From Caballeronia humi (lineage in GTDB: Bacteria; Pseudomonadota; Gammaproteobacteria; Burkholderiales; Burkholderiaceae), in the NCBI RefSeq assembly GCF_001544475.1, contig NZ_FCNW02000037.1:1-59418 (forward strand): DNA of 59,418 nt. The letters run 5' to 3'. This document shows positions 33,746 to 41,661 of the stretch, one piece after another. A program made the position numbers and the translations under genes. The notes below the pieces were generated by a model that made no database searches, was not told the origin of the DNA, and saw only the letters and a list, made by a program, of their open reading frames with translations. How positions within the stretch are numbered: position 1 is the first letter of the stretch; every line of letters begins with the position of its first letter.

Positions 33746-35209
33746 TCAGGAATCGTTGTGCAGCGAATGAAGATGCCGAACCTTATCGAACAGCCATTGA
33801 AACACCGAATGTCCTTTCTCAGGTTCGGTGGGAATGGGCGACGTCAGTTCCCCGAGCTTGTTCTGCCGGTAGGCCAACAACTGACACATCTGCTTAGCAA
33901 CCTCGACGTGTTGCTTCAGGAACGGCGTCATGTCATCTTTGCTCAGTTGATAAAGCACGCACGGTGTGACTGTAGAGATAGACACGTGCATCGCGAGTCC
34001 TGCGAGCAGGCCGGCCTCCCCAAATGCTTCACCGGGGCCAATTCGGGCAATCTCCCGTTCGCCCGACGGCTCGTTAAATGTGACCGAAAGTACCCCGGAG
34101 TGCACGATGGAAAGACTGTCAGGCACTGTCTCAGGCGCAAGAATCTGCTGGTTCGCCTGATATTCGTGTCGGGACAGGCGTTTGGCAAGCTGCGCCACTT
34201 CGTCTTCAGCCAGGCTCTCAAACAGGCTCACTCGCTTCAACAGTCCTTCTTTTGCATCACGCGCGGTAACTGCTGATGGAGGGACGCCAAGTGCACGAAG
34301 ACTCACGTCGGCGGCGGCAAGGTGTCGGTAGCAAAGGTCAAACAACTCGTTAGACACAGCTTGCTTCTTGCTCATGTCGTCGACGAAGGCGACCACCTCA
34401 TATTGCACCGAGTTCAGTGTGGTGCGCTTCATGCGGACATTAGGAGCCGGCGAATCAAGTATGGCGTTGCAGCCGGTCAGGGCACGGCCTAAGGCATCGA
34501 GCACCGTCCTAGGACGCGCCTCCGGGTCAATCTCGAGGAGGAGCGAAATTCCGTGAACATTTGCGGGCCTGCTGTTATTGAAGATTTTTGTCTTCGATGC
34601 CACCGCGTTCGGCACGATGACGGTATTGCCCTGACCGGTCAGCAAGTGCGTTGCGCGCCAGTTCATTTCGACGACCTTGCCTTCGACGTCATCGATGACT
34701 ACCCAGTCACCGACAGAATAGGGCTCTGTGGTATTCAACACGATGCCTGCGAACACGTCGCTGAGCGTGCTTTGAATAGCGAGACCAAGCACGATGGCGA
34801 GCGCGCCCGATGTGGCGACGAGGCCACGCACTGGCAGTTCGAGCACGAAACCGAGGGCGGCCACGACCGCGGCCAGAAATATCACGGCGCCGAATACGTC
34901 CGAGAATAGTCGTTGCCTTCTCCAGGCGCGCGGCAGCAGCAGTGAATCGAGCGAGAGAGTAAGTAGCCGTGCGCCCATCAGCCACCAGATTATTTCGAGC
35001 ACCTGTCCCAGCCAGTGCGGCCCGGCTGCGTCCGCGGCCGGCGCTTGCGTGACAGGACTCAGGCCGGCGGAAAAGAGCACCGCGCTCAGTGCCGCAAAGA
35101 GCGCTAGCCGAACGAAGAGCCGTACGAACTCATTCGGCGGCATTCGCAAGCGCCAGACGAATACATCCAGAGCGACGATGCAGAATCCCAAAATCAGCGG
35201 GTATTTCAT
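33746..35209 (-). CDS. MscS-type mechanosensitive channel with C-terminal cyclic-nucleotide-binding domain
   Basis: A 487-residue membrane protein. Four hydrophobic segments lie in the first 170 residues. The pore/beta domain contains GLVATSGALAIVLGLAIQST and the MscS signature VGDWVVIDDVEGKVVEMNWR. A cyclic-nucleotide-binding-like domain occupies about residues 335-455 (LFESLAEDEVAQLAKRL, GEAFGEAGLLAGLAMHVSIS). In the phosphate-binding cassette the arginine that normally contacts the cyclic phosphate (FGExxLLxxxxRxA) is replaced, so ligand binding is doubtful or altered. The protein should gate solute release on membrane tension, with possible ligand tuning. GGAG precedes the ATG. The gene starts just after a decayed dnaE2. 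Confidence 0.92.
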   Translation of the reverse strand: MKYPLILGFCIVALDVFVWRLRMPPNEFVRLFVRLALFAALSAVLFSAGLSPVTQAPAADAAGPHWLGQVLEIIWWLMGARLLTLSLDSLLLPRAWRRQRLFSDVFGAVIFLAAVVAALGFVLELPVRGLVATSGALAIVLGLAIQSTLSDVFAGIVLNTTEPYSVGDWVVIDDVEGKVVEMNWRATHLLTGQGNTVIVPNAVASKTKIFNNSRPANVHGISLLLEIDPEARPRTVLDALGRALTGCNAILDSPAPNVRMKRTTLNSVQYEVVAFVDDMSKKQAVSNELFDLCYRHLAAADVSLRALGVPPSAVTARDAKEGLLKRVSLFESLAEDEVAQLAKRLSRHEYQANQQILAPETVPDSLSIVHSGVLSVTFNEPSGEREIARIGPGEAFGEAGLLAGLAMHVSISTVTPCVLYQLSKDDMTPFLKQHVEVAKQMCQLLAYRQNKLGELTSPIPTEPEKGHSVFQWLFDKVRHLHSLHNDS

Positions 35210-35264
35210 AGGCGCTCTCCCATGAGGCAACTTCGAGAGGATACATAGGCTGGACGTGCAGGGG

Positions 35265-36125
35265 GTGAATCGCAGCCCTCTTTGGCTTACCGCCGTCGGC
35301 CCGCCCAGCAGGTGCGACATGTCGACGGGGCGCTGGGCGACAAGATGTCGGACTTCTCCCTCACATTGCCAAATACCCTACACCGCGAGCAACGCTGGGC
35401 CCAATGCCTCGCGTCGCTGCTTTTCGAGCAACGACGGCCATATAATCCTGTTGACGTTACCAGTCTCGTCCTGGAGCGTCGCGACCATGACGCCCTTGGC
35501 AGTGCCCGGTCGCTGCCTTACGGTGGCGAGGCCGCAACGGCGCGCCAGACGGCCGTTGCGGTAAGTGCGCAGCGTCGATGCGGGCACGAGCCGCTGCTCG
35601 AGAAGTGTGGGACGCAGCAGCGAAAGCGGATGTCGCCCGAGCGTCAGGCCTGACCAGTTGTAATCGCTGACGATTTCCCCAGCTTTTGACGGCGCCTCAA
35701 GGGCGGGCGTCTCGTCGTTGACGCTGGTATCAGCGAGGATGTCACTGTCGGGAACAGCGACGACCGATTGTCATAGTGCCTCGCGGCGACTTTTCGGGGA
35801 TTGCAGCGCATTGGCGGCAGCCCACACCGGAAGATCATGTCGGTCGAGTTGCGCGGCGGCGCTAGGTCACTCGCTCCGGTGAATGGTTTCACGGCGCGGG
35901 CAGTTCAAATGCGCTCTGCAGCTCCGTCGCGCATCCCTTCCAGAAGTGAAGGCCCGAGCCGGACGACGGGCTTCGAGCAACTTGTTCGCCTCTCCAGCAC
36001 GGAATCCTATCCGCTCACAGCAACATCGATCGCTACGACTTTATCCCCGTGACGCCGCGCGTCTTGCACGAGTTGCGACGCGGAACAAGAACCCATAGGC
36101 TTAGAATTGAGCATCGAACACCATA
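35265..36125 (-). pseudogene. dnaE2: Error-prone DNA polymerase DnaE2, decayed C-terminal third
   Basis: Minus-strand frames reconstruct the C-terminal part of DnaE2 in order: SQLVQDARRHGDKVVAIDV, DSVLERR, VVRLGPSLLEGMRDGAAERI, AVKPFTGASDLA, AQLDRHDLPVWAAANALQS, ETPALEAPSKAGEIVSDYNW, SGLTLGRHPLSLLRP, LATVRQRPGTAKGVMVATL, QDETGNVNRIIWPSLLEKQ and GIWQCEGEVRHLVAQRPVDM. Several in-frame stops stand where Trp, Tyr or Ile-Val codons are expected, and a frameshift lies near 35870. The catalytic N-terminal two-thirds are gone. DnaE2 works with ImuA/ImuB in SOS mutagenesis, but neither is here. The two gaps around it, 35210-35264 and 36126-36273, show no gene. Confidence 0.85.
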
Positions 36126-36273
36126 TTCGCGAGTAGTAAGTGGCCCGGAAATGTCCGCGAATCACCAACGGACTGGCTGGGTCTACCGCAACGAAGAGGA
36201 GTGTGGGTTCGGCCGCTCGACGACGGCTTACACGCAGCCGAGGCGAATCAGACGAACTGAGGCGGTAGGAAAC

Positions 36274-37743
36274 TTATCTCCTTGCTGAGCCGCCAAGCGT
36301 CGTTGTCGTTGCCTCGCATGCGGTGCCGTGAAAACTGGTCGCCGGGGGGCTTAGCGGCGGAAACACGAACATGAAGTTCGTCGCGTCGTTGCCGGTAGCC
36401 GCCGCCGCATATACGTACCCCGTCGAACTGATCACCGGCGACGATCGTCCACCGCCATGCCACTTCAGTGTCGCCACCGGCTGTAACGTCTCGATGTTTA
36501 ACGTGGTTAAAGCGCCTGCGGTGGCGACATACACCAAGTTGCATGAGGAGGCCGCGGCAGCGATAGACTCACCAACAAGGTCGACATGGTTGCTCAGCAC
36601 GTTTCCGCCGGAAAATGCAGCCAATCCTCCTTTATGCTCGACGGCGACAAGCCGGCCGTCCGGCAGACGTGTTGGAACGGCCGCAACGACGCCGAGACTG
36701 CCGGTGGAGTCAGCCACAGGTGTAAAGTTCGGCCCGGCGAACGCAAGCCTGTTCGACTTTTCACCGCTCGCCGCCACGACCGTATGGCCGTCGGGCAGGA
36801 TGAGGGGACCGGAGGACGCAACGCGATTCGAGTCATGTACGCGGAACCGCTCGGTGAAACCTTGTATTGGTTCGAACGTGTAACCGACGACATCCTGCCT
36901 CGCGTCGGAGACCACGACGGTCGGCGCCTCTCCTTTGTTGCTCTGCCAGATTGCGACGTTGGAGAGCGGCCAGGTCGTGTCGTCGGGCAGGCAAACGGAG
37001 AAATCCGTGCATGACAAAGGCTGAGAGGGAGCGTCAAAGCCCCATGGAGGTAGCAGATCAAGCAGATCCTGCCAGGTCGCCTCGCCCGACACCGTGCCGG
37101 GCGTCGGTTCCGACACCAGGCTGTCGCCCAGTACGGCGCCGCTGGTGGCGAATGCGATCAGTCGCAGCGAGGTGTACGTCGGTATGCCATAGACCGCCGG
37201 CACGATGATGGCCTCGACGCCGTTGCTTCTCCAGATATTCGGCGGTGCGTTGGCATCGCCCCGGCTGCTGTACTTGGTATTGCCCCAGCGCTGTGGAAAG
37301 GGCGCTTGGTAGAGCCATCCTCCGCTTGAAGAAAACTTGTGGAGCGTGGATTCGTAGCGATAGAGGCTCGAGGCTCCATCGACGAGAAACCGTGTCTCGG
37401 CGACCACGTACACCGCTCCGTCCGTGCCAACCACAGGCGAGGAGGTCACCCATTGTCCCGCGGGCAACTGACGGGTCCAGGCCGGCGTGCCATCGGGATG
37501 AAACGCCAGCACCTGGCCGTTGAGGTTGCCGATATAGACCGTTCCGTCGGGCCCCACGACTGGCGCGGCACCTGAGGCAAGGGGGCCCACCGTCACTGCG
37601 CGCAGTGTCTTCGTTGCGGGAGCCGTGACGACCTTGGCGAAACCCGTGTTCTGCGTGTCAGCGTGCGGATAACTCCACTCTGCGTGGCCAAGGTCGGCAA
37701 CCGCGGCGAGAGCGGCGGTACATAGCATAAGTTTGGCGTTCAT
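36274..37743 (-). CDS. Exported beta-propeller (PQQ-like repeat) protein
   Basis: The 489-residue product has a signal peptide (MNAKLMLCTAALAAVADLGHA) and a mature region of repeated blades: APVVGPDGTVYIGNLNGQVL, SPVVGTDGAVYVVAETRFL, then SSPVISSTGYVYAAAATG near the end. These are PQQ-like/BamB-type WD repeats. None of the PQQ-dehydrogenase catalytic residues or cysteine pairs can be placed, so it is more likely a structural or ligand-binding propeller than an enzyme. One internal cysteine pair (SCTDFSVCLP) could form a disulfide. GAGGGG precedes the ATG. It appears monocistronic, and its function is unknown. Confidence 0.82.
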   Translation of the reverse strand: MNAKLMLCTAALAAVADLGHAEWSYPHADTQNTGFAKVVTAPATKTLRAVTVGPLASGAAPVVGPDGTVYIGNLNGQVLAFHPDGTPAWTRQLPAGQWVTSSPVVGTDGAVYVVAETRFLVDGASSLYRYESTLHKFSSSGGWLYQAPFPQRWGNTKYSSRGDANAPPNIWRSNGVEAIIVPAVYGIPTYTSLRLIAFATSGAVLGDSLVSEPTPGTVSGEATWQDLLDLLPPWGFDAPSQPLSCTDFSVCLPDDTTWPLSNVAIWQSNKGEAPTVVVSDARQDVVGYTFEPIQGFTERFRVHDSNRVASSGPLILPDGHTVVAASGEKSNRLAFAGPNFTPVADSTGSLGVVAAVPTRLPDGRLVAVEHKGGLAAFSGGNVLSNHVDLVGESIAAAASSCNLVYVATAGALTTLNIETLQPVATLKWHGGGRSSPVISSTGYVYAAAATGNDATNFMFVFPPLSPPATSFHGTACEATTTTLGGSARR

Positions 37744-38233
37744 CGCGATCCCCTCGGATATCCATTTGTCTCGGAGGAGAGCGGTGGCGCGCTTTGCAGA
37801 TGGCGCCAACCTTCGAGTCTGCAACAACGTCCTTCGACTCGAATGGCGTGAATCCGTGCGTCCTTTCTATTGTTGTTGAGCGCAGTCGGCGATTGACTCT
37901 CCGTGACCGGACGAATGCACAGACCGCGCCAGTCGAGCATCGCCCTAGCGGAGGAGAGGCTAACTGTCTGATTCTTCGCTGTTTCCGCATTTCAGGGCAT
38001 CGTTTGGAGTTGACATGGTATCAATCGACAGGGAATGGGATGGTGGTATCGATCCAACACATCAGCTCATGCTGTTGGCTTTGTTACGGGCGCTCACTGG
38101 CGTTGGCATCGCATGCTGCCAGCAGCATCGGTTTTGCCAACGGCGTGCGGCAGGTCCTTGGGGAAGGCATTGCAGCAAACGTTTCGACGTGCTCTACGTG
38201 ATGGCATACACTCGATGCCACGACAGATTGACG
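37744..38233. other. Intergenic sequence without a recognised gene
   Basis: Upstream of the beta-propeller gene about 490 bases contain only short, poorly supported frames. A plus-strand frame from 38015 (MVSIDREWDGGIDPTHQLM) is unlike any family I know. The region adjoins a transposase scrap and probably consists of eroded DNA. Confidence 0.4.
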
Positions 38234-38386
38234 ATGCGCCACAGCGGCAAACGACATTTGCTGGGCCAGCATCAGTACCAGGGCTCCGAACAGCAACGTG
38301 AAGCCGTCGAGCTGGCCGACCCAATCCGGCTGCGCGATCCGTACCGAGCCGTCCGGCAAGCGCACTCGCGGCACCCGCACTTCCAT
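38234..38386 (-). pseudogene. ISL3-like transposase fragment
   Basis: A minus-strand segment encodes VRVPRVRLPDGSVRIAQPDW followed by GFTLLFGALVLMLAQQMSFA. This resembles the zinc-finger-to-core junction of ISL3-family transposases, where RVPRVRCxxHG, then PWAxxxSGFTLLFEAxxxxL, is typical. Only about 50 residues remain, the catalytic DDE residues are absent and no terminal inverted repeats were found. It marks a past insertion in an otherwise eroded patch. Confidence 0.45.
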
Positions 38387-38534
38387 TAGCCGGCCGGTCC
38401 TTGCATTTCGCTGACGTCGGCGGGTGCACATACTTCGAATCCAAGCGCTCCCAGCATCTTGATGATTCTGCTTCCAGTTGTATCGCAGATGGCAAGTCCT
38501 TGCGGCACCTCGCGCACCACGCCCCCCAGGCCGG

Positions 38535-38672
38535 CTAATCAAGTGATTCGTGACCTTCGCGCGACCAGCGTTGCGTTTCGCGATCAAGCCATAGCACGGC
38601 AAAGGCGTTCGGGCCCGCGCGATCAAACGTAACCAGCTTCACAGTCACTCTTATCAAATTTCTCCAGTTCAT
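38535..38672 (-). CDS. Possible 45-residue ORF of unknown function
   Basis: An ATG at 38672 opens a frame beginning MNWRNLIRVTVKLVTFDRAG and ending RWSREGHESLD. The make-up (VTFDRAGPNAFAVLWLDRET) is protein-like. A neighbouring frame downstream reads GLAICDTTGSRIIKMLGALG, also protein-like, so the two could be parts of one frameshifted gene. Neither matches a family I can name. Confidence 0.3.
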   Translation of the reverse strand: MNWRNLIRVTVKLVTFDRAGPNAFAVLWLDRETQRWSREGHESLD

Positions 38673-38674
38673 AA

Positions 38675-39043
38675 TCAATGGCTCAATACCCACTGCACGA
38701 GCGTGTGGGCATCTTCGGCCGAGAGCGGGCCGCCCCTCTCGGCTGCCAGAGGCATCGGTGTATCACCCCAGTGCGCGCGGCCACCCATGCGCAGTTTGTG
38801 TTCCAGCATCGAAGCCGCATTGGGCATATCGCGATAGCGTTCTGCGATCTGCTGAAACGACGGCGCCAGAAATGCCGCATTGTCGGTATGGCAGAACATG
38901 CAGTGTTGTTGATCAACAAGGCTGGTCGGCTCGGGCTGTGCGTGGACGATCGTCGAACTGGACAGGAACGCCGCCACCAGGGCCAGCGTGCTTTGTCGGC
39001 AGCGTGCTTTCCGATGGCACAGCTTGACGCTGTCCGGGATCAT
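38675..39043 (-). CDS. Exported monohaem cytochrome c
   Basis: A 122-residue protein with an N-terminal export signal (LALVAAFLSSSTIVHA) and one haem c site, Cys48-Met-Phe-Cys51-His52. DTPMPLA supplies the distal methionine, and a C-terminal helix (LSAEDAHTLVQWVLSH) completes the class I fold. It is a periplasmic electron carrier. The ATG overlaps the TGA of the upstream nitroreductase gene in an ATGA arrangement, so the two are translationally coupled. It lies at the downstream end of the low-oxygen locus. Confidence 0.85.
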   Translation of the reverse strand: MIPDSVKLCHRKARCRQSTLALVAAFLSSSTIVHAQPEPTSLVDQQHCMFCHTDNAAFLAPSFQQIAERYRDMPNAASMLEHKLRMGGRAHWGDTPMPLAAERGGPLSAEDAHTLVQWVLSH

Positions 39044-39699
39044 TGCGATATCCCCGTGCAAAAATGCCCGACGGTCTGAGCAAGGACAGGCACGCAGTCG
39101 CGCCCGAGCCTCATGTGCTTGGCGAGCGCGCTGCGGTTCAGCCAGCCGCGCGCTCCAACAGCGAGCCCTGCGGACGCGCAGAACAGATAGACGTTCTGGG
39201 CGATCGCCCCCGCGCTCGCCGCGGCAAATGATTCTCGGTGCGACGCCGGGATGTCGCCCATGCGCGCGTGGTTCGCGACGTACACCAGATCGAGCGGCGC
39301 TTCGCCGACGAAATCCTGATAGCCCGTGAGCCCGCGCAGGTCCTGAGCGACCGCGAGCGCCAGACGGTGTGTCTGCGGAACATAGCGATACAGTCCGCGG
39401 GCGAGTGCCGCATACACGTCGATTTCGTGCACTCCAAGCGCCGAGGGTGCAGTCCGCCCGTCTCCGGCTTCACGATTCACGCCATTGGCGGCCCACAGAA
39501 GATCGCCGAGCAGAACCGCGCTTAATTCGTCCGGTGCGAACTCGCGCGTGGTCCGCCGCAGCGACAGCGCTTCCATTAGCGGCCGGCCGCCGTATCGCCC
39601 CGGTTCGGGAAGCTCGATGAATGCGCACGCGTCGCCGGACGATGGCCGCGGCTGCGGGCTATCGAAAAGCGCAGCGCCGAGAGGAAAGAGAGATTTCAT
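39040..39699 (-). CDS. Nitroreductase-family (SagB-type) flavoprotein
   Basis: This 219-residue protein is an FMN-dependent nitroreductase relative: LMEALSLRRTTREFAPDELS carries the FMN phosphate-binding arginines, LLGDLLWAANGVNREAGDGR continues the fold, and a late AIAQNVYLFCASAGL contributes to the FMN pocket. The order matches SagB-type dehydrogenases. A quinone, nitro or metabolite reductase role is likely and the substrate is unknown. It overlaps the cytochrome c gene by four bases and follows the FNR-type regulator gene, fitting a role under low oxygen. Confidence 0.9.
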   Translation of the reverse strand: MKSLFPLGAALFDSPQPRPSSGDACAFIELPEPGRYGGRPLMEALSLRRTTREFAPDELSAVLLGDLLWAANGVNREAGDGRTAPSALGVHEIDVYAALARGLYRYVPQTHRLALAVAQDLRGLTGYQDFVGEAPLDLVYVANHARMGDIPASHRESFAAASAGAIAQNVYLFCASAGLAVGARGWLNRSALAKHMRLGRDCVPVLAQTVGHFCTGISQ

Positions 39700-39728
39700 G
39701 ATGTCTCGCGTTCGTGGTGAGCAAGTGG

Positions 39729-40472
39729 CTACAGGCGTGCCAGTCGTTCGTGATCGAGGATGCGGATTTCCTTGCCGCGCGCGTCGACGATGCCCGCCTT
39801 GTGCAGCCTCGAGAACATGCGGCTCACGGTTTCGATCTTGAGCCCCAGATAGCTGCCGATTTCCTCACGGCTCATGCGCAGGACGAAGCTCGCGGGCGAG
39901 TAGCCGCGCGCTTTCAGCCGTCTGGAGAGATTGAGCAGGAACGCGGCGACGCGTTGTTCGGCGCTCATCGTGCCGAGGAGCATCATGAGCCCCGACTCGC
40001 GCACGATCTCCCCACTCATCAGCCGGTGGACATGATGCTGCATCGCCTTGACCTCGCGGCACAGCAGTTCGAGCAGATCGAACGGAATGATGCAGACGGT
40101 GCTGTCCTCCAGCGCAATGGCGTCGCTGCCGTGACGATCGTCGAATACGCCTTCGAGGCCGAGCGCATCGCCCGGTAGATGAAAGCCCGTCACCTGCTCC
40201 TGCCCGTCGCGATGGATCATGACCGTCTTGAAGCAGCCAGTGCGAACCGCGTAGATGCTCTGGAAGCGATCGCCTGCGCGATACAGCGCCTCGCCGCGCC
40301 TGACGAGCCGCGTCGAACAGATGATCGCGTCGAGCCGCGTGAACTCGGCCACCGACAGGCCCGGCGGCAGGCAGACCCGCTGCATCGAGCAGGCCGAGCA
40401 GCGGCCGCCATTGACATGTTCAGCGGTGTCGTCCGCCTGAGTTGAAACAGGTCTGTCGATCGCGGACAGCAT
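39729..40472 (-). CDS. fnr: FNR-type oxygen-sensing transcriptional regulator
   Basis: The 247-residue protein is an FNR/ANR homologue. Four cysteines match the [4Fe-4S] ligands of E. coli FNR (20, 23, 29, 122): Cys25, Cys28 and Cys34 in GRCSACSMQRVCLPPG, and Cys127 in TVCIIPFDLL. The cNMP-fold core (GFHLPGDALGLEGVF) and the dimer helix are present. The HTH reads MSREEIGSYLGLKIETVSRM, with the E-x2-S-R pattern that recognises TTGAT half-sites. Two such boxes occur in the usp/BON intergenic region of this locus. The ATG at 40472 gives the normal N-terminus. Confidence 0.93.
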   Translation of the reverse strand: MLSAIDRPVSTQADDTAEHVNGGRCSACSMQRVCLPPGLSVAEFTRLDAIICSTRLVRRGEALYRAGDRFQSIYAVRTGCFKTVMIHRDGQEQVTGFHLPGDALGLEGVFDDRHGSDAIALEDSTVCIIPFDLLELLCREVKAMQHHVHRLMSGEIVRESGLMMLLGTMSAEQRVAAFLLNLSRRLKARGYSPASFVLRMSREEIGSYLGLKIETVSRMFSRLHKAGIVDARGKEIRILDHERLARL

Positions 40473-40488
40473 GTCTTGCTCCTCGAGA

Positions 40489-40926
40489 TCAGTGATCGTT
40501 GGCGAGCGCAAGGCGGCTACGCGCAAGACGCTCCAGGGTGGCTCGTGCGGCGTCGTATTCCGTCGTTTTGTCGAAGAAGTAGCTGGCGCCCGCAGCGAGG
40601 CACGCGCTGCGAAATTGCGGACCCGAATGGTTGGTGAAGACGATCGTCACGACAGGCAGCGCGCGTTGCGAAATGGCCGCTAGAAGATCGAGTCCGCTGC
40701 CGCCCGCCAGGCGCAGGTCGACGAAAGCCACGTCGGCGCCGCAGACCGCGATGCCCTCGATCGCGGCGAGCGGGTCCTCCGCCGCGCCGACGATAGCGAC
40801 CCCGTGGATGCCGCCGAGCATCGAAGCGATGCGTCGGCGTACCAATGGCGATTCCTCGACGATGAAGACCTTGAGCGGGGCGGGGAGCGTGGTCGTGTCC
40901 ATGAGGTTCATTATTGGACACGCCAT
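40489..40926 (-). CDS. Stand-alone response-regulator receiver domain
   Basis: A 145-residue protein consisting of only a receiver domain. The acidic pair is Glu24-Glu25 in VFIVEESPLVRR, the phospho-acceptor is Asp70 in VDLRLAGGSG, the switch Thr98 lies in IVFTNHSG and the invariant lysine is Lys120 in YFFDKT. No output domain follows. It may be a phosphate sink, a single-domain CheY-like output, or a partner of the nearby PAS kinase. The start is uncertain: ATGs at 40926, 40911 and 40902 all precede the fold, and none has a strong ribosome site. It lies between the fnr-like gene and the two-component genes. Confidence 0.88.
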   Translation of the reverse strand: MACPIMNLMDTTTLPAPLKVFIVEESPLVRRRIASMLGGIHGVAIVGAAEDPLAAIEGIAVCGADVAFVDLRLAGGSGLDLLAAISQRALPVVTIVFTNHSGPQFRSACLAAGASYFFDKTTEYDAARATLERLARSRLALANDH

Positions 40927-41010
40927 CTCGAAATTAAATCGGCAACGGCGGAAGCTCGCGTAGGGTTTCGGGAAGCCGTGTAGGGCGTTCCTGACACGAG
41001 AGGTGCCGCG

Positions 41011-41661
41011 TCACAACTCGTCATCGTCCTCGAAGAGCTTGTGGCGCACCGCGTATCGCACGAGCGCGGCTTCGTGCGGCATCTGCATCTTTTCCAGAAT
41101 GCGCGCCTTGTAAGTGCTGACGGTCTTCCCGCTCAGACACAGCGCTTCGCCGATCTCGGTGATCGTTTCGCCCGCGCAGATACGCCGGAACACGTCAAAC
41201 TCGCGGTCGGACAGGCGCTGGTGCGGTAGCGTATCGGCGGGTTCATTCAGGCTTTGCGCGAAGCGCTCGGCCATCGCGAGACTCACGTACACGCCGCCCG
41301 CCGCCACCTTCGTGACGGCGGCCACCAGCTCGGCGCTCGCGCTCTCCTTGGTCAGATAGCCCGCCGCGCCGGCCTTGAACGCGCGGGCCGCGTATTGCTG
41401 CTCGGCGTGCATCGTGAGCACCAGGACGCGCAATGCGGGCTGTTCGTCCCGGATCAGTCTGATGAGTTCGATGCCATTACGGCCTGGCATCGAGAGGTCG
41501 AGCACGAGCACGTGCGCCGCTGTCGAGCGCACGAGTGCGAGCGTGCCCGCGCCATCGCTCGCTTCTCCCGCGACTTCGAAGCCGGACGCGTTCGTCAGGA
41601 TGTGCCGCAGGCCGTCGCGCACCAGCGCGTGGTCGTCGGCGATCAGGACGCGGATCGTCAT
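41011..41661 (-). CDS. NarL/FixJ-type response regulator
   Basis: The 216-residue protein has an N-terminal receiver (IADDHALVRDGL, phospho-acceptor Asp55 in VLVLDLSMPGRNG, Lys105 in GYLTKESAS) and a C-terminal LuxR-type HTH from about residue 150 (LSDREFDVFRRICAGETITE, GKTVSTYKARILEKM). It should bind DNA when phosphorylated by the PAS histidine kinase whose gene overlaps its start by four bases. The ATG at 41661 gives the family N-terminus, and the longer frame upstream lies inside the kinase gene. Confidence 0.94.
   Translation of the reverse strand: MTIRVLIADDHALVRDGLRHILTNASGFEVAGEASDGAGTLALVRSTAAHVLVLDLSMPGRNGIELIRLIRDEQPALRVLVLTMHAEQQYAARAFKAGAAGYLTKESASAELVAAVTKVAAGGVYVSLAMAERFAQSLNEPADTLPHQRLSDREFDVFRRICAGETITEIGEALCLSGKTVSTYKARILEKMQMPHEAALVRYAVRHKLFEDDDEL

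Noticed and set aside
38234..38386. Intact insertion sequence
   Set aside because: Only about 50 residues of transposase remain, and no terminal inverted repeats or target duplication were found.
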